This document shows positions 32,765 to 43,172 of a stretch of 64,000 nucleotides of DNA, one piece after another. How positions within the stretch are numbered: the stretch's first letter is position 1; every line of letters starts with the position of its first letter. Origin of the DNA: Nannocystis sp. RBIL2. Lineage in GTDB: Bacteria; Myxococcota_A; Polyangia; Nannocystales; Nannocystaceae. Below the pieces are notes generated by a model, which made no database searches, was not told the origin of the DNA, and was given only the letters and a program-made list of their open reading frames with translations. The translations under genes were made by a program, and so were the position numbers. Where the stretch lies: the NCBI RefSeq assembly GCF_026626745.1, contig NZ_JAPNJW010000002.1:3496151-3560150 (forward strand), written 5' to 3'.

Positions 32765-32971
32765 CTACGACGGCCCGGTGCTCCCCGACTCGCTCGCCAG
32801 CAGCTCCTCGAGCACCTGCATCGCCCCGCCGATGCGTAACAGCGTGTCACGCACTTCCATCTGCTTGCTCTCCAGCTCGCGCAGCAGCTTCTGCCCGCCT
32901 TCGAATTCGCGCCGGAGGTCGGCGAGCCGCGCCTCGATCGTGCTCCGCTCCATCTCCACCTCGTATATCAC
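32765..32971 (-). CDS. Small coiled-coil protein
   Basis: A 68-aa highly charged helical protein (ERSTIEARLADLRREFEGGQKLLRELESKQMEVRDTLLRIGGAMQVLEELL) with heptad-like Leu/Ile spacing, unlike the Arg/Pro-rich shadows elsewhere, so I take it as real. It may start at GTG 32971 or ATG 32953. It sits alone between the lipid operon and the divergent vWA lipoprotein. No family recognised; a structural or adaptor role is possible. Confidence 0.65.
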   Translation of the reverse strand: MIYEVEMERSTIEARLADLRREFEGGQKLLRELESKQMEVRDTLLRIGGAMQVLEELLASESGSTGPS

Positions 32972-33021
32972 AGCCCCTCATCCCCGCGCCGGCGCCCTTC
33001 AGTCGTGCGCGCGGCCGATGC

Positions 33022-33027
33022 TATGGT
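33022..33027 (+). promoter_or_regulatory. -10-like box TGCTATGGT
   Basis: TATGGT with an upstream TGC, 9 nt before ATG 33037. Confidence 0.5.
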
Positions 33028-33036
33028 CGCGCCGTC

Positions 33037-34188
33037 ATGTTCCGTAACGCAGCCTTACAGACCGTGCCAGCGCTCGCGCTCGTCCTCTCCACCGCCTGCA
33101 GCGACACCGGACGCGAAGTCTCGGCGACCGCCTCGCAGCCGACCGGCGTCACGACCGCGCCGGCGACCGACCCGACCGGCGCCACCACCGACGGCCCGCC
33201 CACCGGCACGAGCACCGACACCGGCGAGCCGACCTCGACCACCTCGACGACCACCTCGACCTCGAGCCCCGCGAGCGACACCAACCAGGCCAAGTTCGAC
33301 CTCGGCGCGTCCGACCTCGGCGGCGGCACCACCGGCACGGCCGAGAAGGGCTGCACGAAGATCGACTTCCTGTTCGTGATCGACAACTCGACCAGCATGG
33401 AGGACAACCAGAAAGCGCTGATCAAGAGCTTCCCGGGCTTCATCGAGGCGATCAAGACCACCCTGGGCGACGCCGACGACTACCACATCATGGTCGTCGA
33501 CACCGACGCCAACGGCCGCTGCGCCCAGCCGTGCGACGAGGCCGATCCCGACTACGTCAAGTTCTGCTACGAGGCCAACTACTACGCCTGCACCGCCGAG
33601 CTCGAAGCCTGCGACACGATCCGCGGCGCCGGCGTGATCCACCCGGTCGGCACCTTCGCCAGCAACACCAAGTGTCCGGTGGCCGGCGGCCACCGCTACA
33701 TGCTGCCCGACCAGCCCGATCTCGCCGGGACCTTCGCCTGCGTCGCCAAGGTCGGCACCGCGGGCAACGCCGCGGAGCGGCCGATGAACGCCATCGAGGA
33801 GGCCGTCAGCGAGGCGCTCAACGTCCCCATGGGCTGCAACGGCGGCTTCCTCCGCGACGACGCGATCCTCGTCATCACCTTCATCAGCGACGACCCCAAC
33901 GACCCGGACCAGGGCACACCCGCCGACTGGAAGGCCTCGGTGGTCGCCGCCAAGAACGGCGACGACAACGCCGTCGTCGTCCTCGGCCTGATCCCTCACC
34001 CCGAACTCGGCTGCACCACCGGCAACGACCCCAACGCGATCCAGGGCGCTCACTGGGAGGAGTTCATCCAGAGTTGGGGCGCTCACGGGATCTCCGGCTC
34101 GGTCTGCGAGGCCGACTACGCCCCGTTCTTCCTCCAGGCCATCAACGCCATCGACCAGACCTGCGAGGACTTCAACCCGCCCGGCTGA
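33037..34188 (+). CDS. vWA-domain lipoprotein
   Basis: Exported protein of 383 aa. Signal peptide with lipobox LVLSTAC, a Thr-rich linker (residues about 25-85), then a von Willebrand A domain beginning KIDFLFVIDNSTSMEDNQ, whose DxSxS supplies the metal-ion site, followed by ILVITFISDDPND and VVLGLIPHPELG. Several Cys pairs in the insertion (CAQPCDEAD, CYEANYYACTAELEACDTI) suggest disulphides. Such proteins are widespread in myxobacteria; adhesion or complex assembly is plausible but unproven. It converges with the Suv3-like helicase across a palindrome array. Confidence 0.82.
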   Translation: MFRNAALQTVPALALVLSTACSDTGREVSATASQPTGVTTAPATDPTGATTDGPPTGTSTDTGEPTSTTSTTTSTSSPASDTNQAKFDLGASDLGGGTTGTAEKGCTKIDFLFVIDNSTSMEDNQKALIKSFPGFIEAIKTTLGDADDYHIMVVDTDANGRCAQPCDEADPDYVKFCYEANYYACTAELEACDTIRGAGVIHPVGTFASNTKCPVAGGHRYMLPDQPDLAGTFACVAKVGTAGNAAERPMNAIEEAVSEALNVPMGCNGGFLRDDAILVITFISDDPNDPDQGTPADWKASVVAAKNGDDNAVVVLGLIPHPELGCTTGNDPNAIQGAHWEEFIQSWGAHGISGSVCEADYAPFFLQAINAIDQTCEDFNPPG

Positions 34189-34245
34189 CCCTCAGGCCAT
34201 GTCCATTGAGGCATGTCCCCGAAGACATGCCCCGAAGATCATGCC

Positions 34246-34253
<8 letters not shown>
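34184..34253. repeat. Five-unit 14-nt palindrome array between convergent genes
   Basis: GCTG at 34184, CATG at 34198, 34212, 34226 and 34240, all exactly 14 nt apart. It starts at the vWA stop codon and enters the 3' end of the helicase gene. Confidence 0.92.
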
Positions 34254-36558
<2,305 letters not shown>

Positions 36559-36597
36559 GGCGAGGTCTCTCCGGGGCGACGGCCCCGCGTAATGAAG

Positions 36598-36978
36598 TCA
36601 GCGGCCCGAGCTGCGGAAGGCGCGGAGCTGGACCCCGAGGCCGAGGTGGATCTGCGTCCCCGGCAAGCGGAACGTCAGCCGGGGCCGCACGATGCCGACC
36701 CCGCTGCCGAACGCCGGCAACGACTCGACCACCAGCGCGACGTCCCTGAACCTGCGCTGCGTCGGCCGCAGCTCGAGCAGCCAGGTCGGCCGCGAATCGC
36801 TGTACAGCCCCTTGTAAGGATGGGTCGGATCGACCACCGCCTGCCAGCGCAGGTGCTTCTCGTGCTTGAGCGTGAACCGCCCCGCGAGGTTCCACTCGCG
36901 CGGCGGCGTGGTCGCCGGCAGCGACGGCCACGGCGGCGCCTGCATCAGCCACAGCGCGAGCATCGCGGACGACATCAC
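36598..36978 (-). CDS. Small exported protein, paralogue of 37247-37693
   Basis: About 126 aa with an N-terminal hydrophobic signal-like stretch, then PPREWNLAGRFTLKHEKHLRW and a mostly beta-like remainder ending GTQIHLGLGVQLRAF. The neighbour at 37247-37693 has the same layout and motifs (PPREWNLAGVFVLKQEKFLTW, later LPGTQ versus VPGTE), so the pair is a tandem duplication. Start at GTG 36978 (or ATG 36975); TATCGT lies 6 nt before the GTG. Function unknown; the beta pattern could suit an outer-membrane or periplasmic protein. Confidence 0.68.
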   Translation of the reverse strand: MMSSAMLALWLMQAPPWPSLPATTPPREWNLAGRFTLKHEKHLRWQAVVDPTHPYKGLYSDSRPTWLLELRPTQRRFRDVALVVESLPAFGSGVGIVRPRLTFRLPGTQIHLGLGVQLRAFRSSGR

Positions 36979-36984
36979 TCTCGG

Positions 36985-36990
36985 ACGATA
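36985..36990 (-). promoter_or_regulatory. -10-like box TATCGT
   Basis: TATCGT, 6 nt before GTG 36978; the paralogue has the identical arrangement. Confidence 0.5.
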
Positions 36991-37160
36991 CGCCGCGCCC
37001 GCCGCCGCGGCAACTCGCGCACGCCCACCACCCGGTCGCCCGGCGAGCGCCCCGGCGAGCCCCGCGGACGCCGTTCACGGCGGGATCGCCGCACCCAGCC
37101 CGGCAGCCCCTCGCCCGGCCCCGGAGGTCGGGCGACCCGCGCAGCGGCGCCGCGCATTCA

Positions 37161-37248
37161 CATGGCCGTGAGGACATGCTCCAAAGCACATGTCCGTTCG
37201 CTCATGTCCTCACGAGCATGCCCCGGAGGACATCTCGCCCGGCGCCTC
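37161..37248. repeat. Six-unit 14-nt palindrome array, the longest regular run
   Basis: CATG at 37161, 37175, 37189, 37203 and 37217, CATC at 37231 and CCTC at 37245; six consecutive steps of exactly 14 nt. GTGAGGACATG (near 37168) pairs with CATGTCCTCAC (near 37203) as an 11-bp stem. Lies downstream of the second paralogue gene. Confidence 0.95.
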
Positions 37249-37693
37249 AGAACCGCCCGGACACGAACCCCATCGGCCGCATCACCTTCCCGCCGCCGGC
37301 CATCGCCGAGGAGAAGAACGACAGGATCGTCGTCTGCACCCCGACCCGCACCTCGGTGCCCGGCACGCGGTACTGCAGCTTCGGCTGCACCAGCCCGATC
37401 GCGGGGTCCGACCCCGGGGCCGACAGGACCGCCAGCGAGAAGCTCGACAGGCGCCGGTTCGTCGGCGTCAGCTCGAGCGCCCACACCGGCCGCAGCTCGT
37501 ACTCCCAGCCCCGAAACGGCCGGTTCAGGTCGATCCGCGGCACCCAGGTCAGGAACTTCTCCTGCTTCAGCACGAACACGCCCGCGAGGTTCCACTCGCG
37601 CGGCGGGGCGGTCAGCGGCGGCGCCCCGATCGGCGGCGTGACGATCGGCGGCGCCTGCACGAGCCACATCACCAGCGACGCGAACGTGATCAC
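37247..37693 (-). CDS. Small exported protein, paralogue of 36598-36978
   Basis: About 148 aa. A signal-like helix (ITFASLVMWLVQAPP), a Pro-rich stretch, PPREWNLAGVFVLKQEKFLTWVPRIDLNRPFRG, then beta-like sequence ending in YRVPGTEVRVGVQTTILSFFSSAMAGGGKVMRPMG. Clearly duplicated with the preceding small gene, including the promoter: TATCGT lies 6 nt before GTG 37693. Its 3' end runs into the six-unit palindrome array. No known family. Confidence 0.68.
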   Translation of the reverse strand: MITFASLVMWLVQAPPIVTPPIGAPPLTAPPREWNLAGVFVLKQEKFLTWVPRIDLNRPFRGWEYELRPVWALELTPTNRRLSSFSLAVLSAPGSDPAIGLVQPKLQYRVPGTEVRVGVQTTILSFFSSAMAGGGKVMRPMGFVSGRF

Positions 37694-37699
37694 CCTCGC

Positions 37700-37705
37700 A
37701 CGATA
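37700..37705 (-). promoter_or_regulatory. -10-like box TATCGT
   Basis: TATCGT, 6 nt before GTG 37693. The divergent peptidase gene has the same hexamer and spacing on the other strand. Confidence 0.5.
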
Positions 37706-37807
37706 CGCCGCACCCTGCGCCCCGGCAACTCGCGCCGATCGCTCGCGCGAAGGCCCGCGCCGCAGGCCGCCCAATCATCGTTCACGGCGGGATCTCCGCG
37801 CTCGTGC

Positions 37808-37813
37808 TATCGT
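37808..37813 (+). promoter_or_regulatory. -10-like box TGCTATCGT
   Basis: TATCGT with an upstream TGC, 6 nt before GTG 37820. Confidence 0.55.
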
Positions 37814-37819
37814 CCGCAC

Positions 37820-39865
37820 GTGACCGCCAATCCGCTCCTGCGCGTGCAGTTCCGCGTCCCCTTCGACCAGATCCGGCCCGAGCACGTCGAACCGGCTATC
37901 GCCGAGCTCCTCGCCGACGCCCGCACCGACATTCAGGCGATCGTCGACGCCCCCGGGCCGCGCACCTTCGACAACACTCTCGGCGCGCTCGAGGCCGCGA
38001 CCGAACGGCTCGAGTTCGCCATGACCGTCGTCGGCCACCTCGAGAGCGTCGCCACCACGCCGGAGCTGCGCGCCGCCCACAACGCGGTCCAGGGCCCGAT
38101 CGCCGAGTTCTTCGCCCAGATCCCGCTCGACGCCGGGCTGTGGCGCGCGCTGCAGGAGTTCAGCCGCACGCCCGAGGCCGCCGCGCTGACCGGCGCGCGC
38201 AAGCGCCTGCTCGAGCGCACCCTCGACGACTTCCGCCGCCAGGGCGCCGAACTCGACCCCGCCGGCAAGGCCCGCCTCGCCGAGCTCAGCGCCGAGCTGG
38301 CCCAGATCACCACCCAGTTCTCCGAGCACGTCCTCGACGGCACCAACGCCTACGAGCTGTGGCTCACCGATCCGGCCGACCTGGCCGGCCTGCCGCAGTC
38401 GGCGATCGACGCCGCCCGGGCCAGCGCCGAGGCCAAGGGCCGCCCGAGCGCGTGGCGCTTCACCCTGCAGCAGCCGAGCTTCGTCCCGTTCGTCACCTAC
38501 GCCGACAGCCCGAAGCTGCGCGAGGAGATCTGGCGCGCCGCCAACATCTGCGCCGCGGACGGCCCGCACGACAACCGCGAGCTGCTGCGCCGGATCTTGC
38601 TGCTGCGCCGCGAGCAGGCCGAGCTGCTCGGCTTCCGCGACTTCGCCGACTTCGTCCTCAAGCCACGCATGGCCAAGGACGGCGCCAGCGCCCGCGCCTT
38701 CGTCGACCGCCTGTCCGCCCGCACCGAGGCCGCCTTCGCCGCCGAGGCGCGCGACCTCCACGTGTTCCGCCAGCGGCTCGAAGGCCCGGACGCCCCCGAA
38801 CCTGCCCCTTGGGACCTGGCCTATTATGCAGAGAAGCAGCGGCGCGCCCTGTACGACTTCGACGACGAGGCGCTGCGCCCGTACTTCCCGGTCGAATCGG
38901 TGTTGAGCGGCCTGTTCGAGCTGGTCCACGACCTCTACGGCGTGCGCGTCGAGCCGGTCGCGGACGTCGAGACCTGGCACCCCGACGTGCGCACCTACGC
39001 GGTGCGCGACGGCGACGCGCTGCTCGGGGTGTTCTACGCCGACCTGTTCCCGCGCGAGCAGAAGCGGTCCGGCGCGTGGATGAACGCGCTGGTGACCGGC
39101 CGCCCCGACGGCCGCGGCAGCCTCGGCCCGCACCTCGGGCTCATCTGCGGCAACCTGACCCCGCCGATCGGCGACCGCCCCGCGCTGCTCACCCACGACG
39201 AGGTCGAGACGATCTTCCACGAGTTCGGCCACCTGCTGCACCACCTGCTGACGCGGGTCGAGCTGCGCAGCCTCGCCGGCACCAACGTCGCCTGGGACTT
39301 CGTCGAGCTGCCGTCGCAGATCATGGAGAACTGGTGCTGGGAGCGGGCCGCGCTCGACCGCTTCGCCCGCCACGTCGACACCGGCGCGCCCGTCCCCGAC
39401 GACCTCGTGCAGCGCATGCTCAGCGCCCGCAACTTCCGCGCCGCCTCGGCGATGATGCGCCAGCTCAGCTTCGCCACCGTCGACCTCGAGCTGCACCGCG
39501 GCGCGCTGCCGGCCACGCCGGCCGAGATCCTCGCGCGCGCCCGCGAGGTCATGGCGCGCTTCACCCCTGTCCCGCTGCCGGCCGACTACGCGATGGTGTG
39601 CCGCTTCGGCCACCTGTTCTCGAGCCCGGTCGCCTACGCCGCCGGCTACTACTCGTACAAGTGGGCCGAGGTGCTCGACGCCGACGCCTTCACCCGCTTC
39701 CAGGGCGAGGGCCTGTTCAGCCGTGACGTCGGCCTCGCCTTCCGCCGGGCGATCCTCGAGCGCGGCGACAGCGACGACCCCGCCGCCCTGTTCCGCGCCT
39801 TCATGGGCCGCGACCCCGACCCCGAGGCCCTGCTGCGCCGCGCCGGCCTGGCCGCCGCCGCCTGA
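37820..39865 (+). CDS. prlC: M3-family oligopeptidase A
   Basis: Zinc metallopeptidase that degrades short peptides in the cytoplasm. Length (681 aa) matches Escherichia coli oligopeptidase A. The zinc site HEFGHLLH lies at 467-474, with a downstream Glu in QIMENWCWE as third ligand, and PAPWDLAYYAEKQRR and YSYKWAEVLDADAFTRF are family segments. GTG 37820 is chosen from the homologous N-terminus (TANPLLRVQFRVPFDQIRPEHVEPAI) and the box 6 nt before it. One palindrome unit lies inside (38801-38818). The amidotransferase-like gene follows on the same strand after a gap holding an array. Confidence 0.92.
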   Translation: MTANPLLRVQFRVPFDQIRPEHVEPAIAELLADARTDIQAIVDAPGPRTFDNTLGALEAATERLEFAMTVVGHLESVATTPELRAAHNAVQGPIAEFFAQIPLDAGLWRALQEFSRTPEAAALTGARKRLLERTLDDFRRQGAELDPAGKARLAELSAELAQITTQFSEHVLDGTNAYELWLTDPADLAGLPQSAIDAARASAEAKGRPSAWRFTLQQPSFVPFVTYADSPKLREEIWRAANICAADGPHDNRELLRRILLLRREQAELLGFRDFADFVLKPRMAKDGASARAFVDRLSARTEAAFAAEARDLHVFRQRLEGPDAPEPAPWDLAYYAEKQRRALYDFDDEALRPYFPVESVLSGLFELVHDLYGVRVEPVADVETWHPDVRTYAVRDGDALLGVFYADLFPREQKRSGAWMNALVTGRPDGRGSLGPHLGLICGNLTPPIGDRPALLTHDEVETIFHEFGHLLHHLLTRVELRSLAGTNVAWDFVELPSQIMENWCWERAALDRFARHVDTGAPVPDDLVQRMLSARNFRAASAMMRQLSFATVDLELHRGALPATPAEILARAREVMARFTPVPLPADYAMVCRFGHLFSSPVAYAAGYYSYKWAEVLDADAFTRFQGEGLFSRDVGLAFRRAILERGDSDDPAALFRAFMGRDPDPEALLRRAGLAAAA

Positions 39866-39873
39866 CTTCCGGA

Positions 39874-39919
39874 CCTGACCGCCGGGACATGCTCGATCGC
39901 GCATGTCCCCCGGGACACC
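39874..39919. repeat. Three-unit 14-nt palindrome array, intergenic
   Basis: CCTG at 39874, CATG at 39888 and 39902, CACC at 39916. GGGACATGC and GCATGTCCC pair over 9 bp. Confidence 0.85.
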
Positions 39920-39942
39920 CGATCTCACCCCACCCGACCCCC

Positions 39943-40707
39943 ATGCGACCCGTCATCATCGGCATGTCCTGCGGGACATCCTACCCCGACCCCTCCCGCC
40001 TGCTGTTCCTCGGCAAATCGCTCGACTACGGCGAGCAGCGGCTGTCGGCCGCGCTGGCCCGCGCCGGCGCGCTGCCGTTCCTGTTGCCTGTCCTTCCGGA
40101 CACCTCGCTCCTGGTCGCGCTGGTCGAGCGGGTCGACGCCCTGGTGCTGAGCGGCGGCAGCGACGTCGCCCCCGGGGTCTACGGCGAGGCGCCGCTGCGC
40201 CCCGAGTGGGCCGGCGACCCGGCGCGCGACGCCTACGAGCAGGCGCTGCTGGGCGCCGCGCTGGCCCAGGGCAAGCCGGTGCTCGGCGTCTGCCGCGGCG
40301 TCCAGCTGCTCAACGCCGCCCTCGGCGGCAGCCTCTACCAGGACATCGGCTTCCAGGTCCCGGGCGCGCTGGTCCACCGCGACGCCGCCCGCTACGACGA
40401 CAACGAGCACACCGTGCGCCTGCACGAGGAGTCGTGGCTGGCCCCGCTCTACGATGCGCGCGAGATCCTCGTCAACTCGGTGCACCACCAGGCGATCAAG
40501 GCGCTCGCGCCCGGCCTTCGCGCGTGCGCCTGGGCGCCCGACGGCATCGTCGAGGCCGCCGCCGACGAGCGCCGCGACATCTACGGCGTGCAGTGGCACC
40601 CCGAGTGGCTCGACCCGGGCAGCCCGCACTACGACCGCAGGTCCGCCGGCGACCCGATCTTCGCCGCCTTCATCGCCCGCGTCCGCGTCCGCGCCGGCCT
40701 CGCCTGA
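39943..40707 (+). CDS. Class I glutamine amidotransferase-like hydrolase (peptidase C26)
   Basis: Cytosolic hydrolase of 254 aa of the gamma-glutamyl-GABA hydrolase/PuuD group. The nucleophile is Cys117 in LGVCRGVQLLN, with the oxyanion region LSGGSDVAPGVYGE and the dyad completed by His219 and Glu221 in GVQWHPEW. PuuD splits gamma-glutamylated amines during polyamine catabolism, but no puu genes are near, so the natural substrate is open. Two palindrome units lie within its 5' third (39963 and 40087). It converges with the next lipoprotein with only 3 nt between stops. Confidence 0.87.
   Translation: MRPVIIGMSCGTSYPDPSRLLFLGKSLDYGEQRLSAALARAGALPFLLPVLPDTSLLVALVERVDALVLSGGSDVAPGVYGEAPLRPEWAGDPARDAYEQALLGAALAQGKPVLGVCRGVQLLNAALGGSLYQDIGFQVPGALVHRDAARYDDNEHTVRLHEESWLAPLYDAREILVNSVHHQAIKALAPGLRACAWAPDGIVEAAADERRDIYGVQWHPEWLDPGSPHYDRRSAGDPIFAAFIARVRVRAGLA
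39963..39980. repeat. Single palindrome unit in amidotransferase-like gene
   Basis: CATG at 39963 and CATC at 39977; ATGTCC-TGCG-GGACAT is a perfect 6-bp stem. A similar unit, CCTG at 40087 to CACC at 40101, lies further in. Confidence 0.6.
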
Positions 40708-40710
40708 GCC

Positions 40711-41328
40711 TCACGGGCACACGCAGCTCAGGTTGTTGCCGACCGGCGGGGCCACGTAGGTCCCCTCGACCTCGCACCCCTCGGGGCAGGCCTCGACGAG
40801 CTCGAAGTCGTAGCGGAGCACCGTCGTGCAGGCCGCGCTCGGGACGTTCTCCGCGTCGGGGCACGCCTGCGCGGGCTCCCAGTTCACGCTCGCCTCGACG
40901 CTGATCCGGCCCGCCTCCACCAGTTCGATGTCGCCGAGCTCCCCCCGCCAGCCTCCGCACTCGCCCTCGCCCGAGACGATGTGGGCCGCGGGGGCGTAGC
41001 GCCCGGGCTCCCCGGCGATCGCCTTGAACTCGTGGGCCGCGACGACGTACGTCCCGAAGCTGTCCGGGCCCCACATCAGCGGCAGGCGAAAGCCATCGGC
41101 GGTCATGGTCACGGCCTCCTGGTCCGGGCCGGTATAACGCGGCGCGTCGCAGCCCTCGTCGACCGCGGAGATCTGCACGTCATAGATGCCGCGTATCACC
41201 TCGAGGTCGCCCGGCGCCTGGGTGTCGCTCGAGCTGTCGCTGTCACTCCCACTGTCGGTGTCGCTCGCCGACTCGGGGCCGCAAGCGATCGCTACGCTCA
41301 CCAGAGACATCCACAGATATCGCTTCAT
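40711..41328 (-). CDS. Hypothetical lipoprotein
   Basis: Exported protein of about 205 aa. Signal peptide ending in lipobox VAIAC, a Ser/Asp linker (SDTDSGSDSDSSSD), then a beta-rich domain (LEVIRGIYDVQIS, GTYVVAAHEFKAI, RISVEASVNWEP) with several cysteines near its C-terminus (ACPDAENVPSAAC, EACPEGCEVEG, LSCVCP). ATG 41328 is supported by TAAGCT 6 nt upstream. Not a family I recognise. Confidence 0.72.
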   Translation of the reverse strand: MKRYLWMSLVSVAIACGPESASDTDSGSDSDSSSDTQAPGDLEVIRGIYDVQISAVDEGCDAPRYTGPDQEAVTMTADGFRLPLMWGPDSFGTYVVAAHEFKAIAGEPGRYAPAAHIVSGEGECGGWRGELGDIELVEAGRISVEASVNWEPAQACPDAENVPSAACTTVLRYDFELVEACPEGCEVEGTYVAPPVGNNLSCVCP

Positions 41329-41334
41329 GCATGA

Positions 41335-41340
41335 AGCTTA
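41335..41340 (-). promoter_or_regulatory. -10-like box TAAGCT
   Basis: TAAGCT, 6 nt before ATG 41328. Confidence 0.45.
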
Positions 41341-41919
41341 CTCACCGAAAGCCTCGCAGCAAGCGCCGCACCTGCCCGGCTGCACCACCCGCGGCCAGGA
41401 ATAATTCATCGCGCCAGCGAGTCGCGCCCCACTGGCACACTCTCCCGCCGCGGTCGCCCGTCGTCGCTCGAGTTCAGCCATCGCCCGATGTCGTCACGCT
41501 CCGCCTCGGCGACTCATGGCGGGCTGATGTCGTCGCGCTCCTGCCACTTCGACTCGCACCTCACTGGCACAGGCCCCCTCGGCGACTCGCTCGACGCTTC
41601 GACTCGCATCTCCGCGAAGGCCAGCTGCTCGCGCTCCGCACCCCGACTCGCCGATGCTTCACGCGGCACATCCTTGCGGCGAGCAGAGGCCGAGGCCGAG
41701 GCCGCTCGCTAGCCCAGCTCGCGCGGTCCCTCGCGTTGCCCCGCTCGACCGTGTCGACGTCCTCTGCTCGCCCGCGCGCGGACGCGTCACCTCGTCTCAC
41801 GGACGTCCGACCCCGTCGATCCGCCGGGCCTGCCCCCTCCAGCCGCTTCACGGCCCCCGGGGTGATCGCCGCTAGTCCGCCCGATCGCCGGGTCGCTAGA
41901 TCTGCCGCCGCCTTTCCGA

Positions 41920-41925
41920 TAGCCT
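41920..41925 (+). promoter_or_regulatory. -10-like box TAGCCT
   Basis: TAGCCT, 8 nt before ATG 41934. Confidence 0.45.
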
Positions 41926-41933
41926 GCGCGATC

Positions 41934-43172
41934 ATGCGCGCGCGGCCGATCGCTCTGCTCTCGTCCTGCTTCCTCCTCTCCCTCGGCTGCGGCGAGGACC
42001 CGCGCCCGGGCGCCGACACCGACACCGGCGCGCAGACCACGATCGACTCCGGCCTCACCCCCGGCTCCGACAGCGACGACGCCACGAGCGCCCCGACCAC
42101 CGGCGGCGGGAACTCCGGGACAGGTACCACGGGACAGGACCCTACGGGCATGTCCTCCGAGACATCCGCCGACATCACCACCGCCGACCCGCCGGGCACC
42201 ACCACCGAGGAGCCGACCGGCACCACCGGCGGCGGCGATCCTGTCCCCGGCGCCCTGTGCGAGCCGATCCCGAAGTGTGACGCCGCGCCGCCGACGATCC
42301 CCGGCCAGGGCGCCCCGGAGAGCGACCTCTCGCGCGGGCGCGACATGTTCTACGTCGAGGGCGAGCAGCAGTGGGTCCTGGCCAAGTTCACCAAGTGGGG
42401 CTTCCCGGCCGACAAGGACATCGAGGGCGGCGCGGTGCACCTGTTCCTCGACCGCGGCTGCGGCGGCGTCTGGGAGGAGCTCGGCGTCGCCATCACCACC
42501 GTCGAGGGCGAGCACGCCCCGGTCCAGGGCGTCGACGACTCCGGCGGCCGCGTCTACTACAAGATCTCGCAGTCCGACCAGCTGGAGCCGGGGCGGCACC
42601 GCGTGCACGGCGTCGTCGAGGAGTTCTGGAACACCGTCGACATCATCATCGACGTCGTCCCCGCCGGCGCGCCGATCTTCGTCAGCGACGTCGACGGCAC
42701 CCTCACCACCAGCGAGAACGAGGAGGCGTGGGACTTCCTGCTCGGCGACATCCCCGAGGCCAACCCGTTCGCGGCCGAGGCGCTGAGCCTGCTCGCGTCC
42801 AAGGGTTATCGCCCCATGTACCTGACCGCGCGGCCCGAGTGGCTCGACCGGCGCACGCGCGAGTTCGTGGCCCTCCGCGGCTTCCCCGCCGGGATCATCC
42901 ACACCACGCTCACGTACACCGGCGGCATGGGCGACACCGCCGCGGCCTACAAGTCCGGAGAATTTCAGCTACTCAAGGACAAGGGCCTCGTCCCGACCTG
43001 GCTGTTCGGCAACAAGGACAGCGACGCCGAGGCCTTCGAGTCGACCATGATCCCGACCGACCACCGCGTGCTGTTCCAGTTCACCGACGCCGTTTACGGC
43101 GCCCGGCGGATCGACAGCTACCAGGAGCTCCTGGCCGAGTTCGAGGCCCTGCCCGACCTGTGTGACCGATGA
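41934..43172 (+). CDS. Lipoprotein with LNS2/lipin-like HAD domain
   Basis: Exported protein of 412 aa. Signal peptide with lipobox LLSLGC, then a long Thr/Gly/Asp linker partly encoded by a palindrome array. The folded part has a beta-like domain (QWVLAKFTKWGFPADKDIEGGAVHLFLD) and then IFVSDVDGTLTTSENEEAW, the HAD DxDGT motif of the LNS2 domain shared by lipin phosphatidate phosphatases and Nir2, followed by YRPMYLTARPEWLDRRTREF and FGNKDSDAEAF. Phosphatase activity on a lipid or sugar phosphate outside the cytoplasm is plausible. Overlaps the next gene by 4 nt (ATGA). Confidence 0.82.
   Translation: MRARPIALLSSCFLLSLGCGEDPRPGADTDTGAQTTIDSGLTPGSDSDDATSAPTTGGGNSGTGTTGQDPTGMSSETSADITTADPPGTTTEEPTGTTGGGDPVPGALCEPIPKCDAAPPTIPGQGAPESDLSRGRDMFYVEGEQQWVLAKFTKWGFPADKDIEGGAVHLFLDRGCGGVWEELGVAITTVEGEHAPVQGVDDSGGRVYYKISQSDQLEPGRHRVHGVVEEFWNTVDIIIDVVPAGAPIFVSDVDGTLTTSENEEAWDFLLGDIPEANPFAAEALSLLASKGYRPMYLTARPEWLDRRTREFVALRGFPAGIIHTTLTYTGGMGDTAAAYKSGEFQLLKDKGLVPTWLFGNKDSDAEAFESTMIPTDHRVLFQFTDAVYGARRIDSYQELLAEFEALPDLCDR
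42121..42166. repeat. Three-unit 14-nt palindrome array in lipin-like lipoprotein gene
   Basis: CAGG at 42121 and 42135, CATG at 42149, CATC at 42163. It encodes part of the Thr/Gly linker, where any extra residues would be tolerated. Confidence 0.75.

Larger units (their letters stand above)
41329..41933. other. 605-bp gap with decayed repeats
   Basis: Between divergent lipoprotein genes. It contains partly repeated blocks: CACTGGCACA at 41430 and 41562, GATGTCGTC(A/G)CGCTCC at about 41487 and 41526, and several CGACTCGC copies. The long plus-strand frame here gives non-protein-like sequence (for example RVAPHWHTLPPR and RLAPHWHRPPRR). No 14-nt array. I see no gene. Confidence 0.4.

Noticed and set aside
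41331..41930. N-terminal extension of the lipin-like gene back to 41331
   Set aside because: The extra residues are not protein-like and the lipobox and -10 box support ATG 41934.
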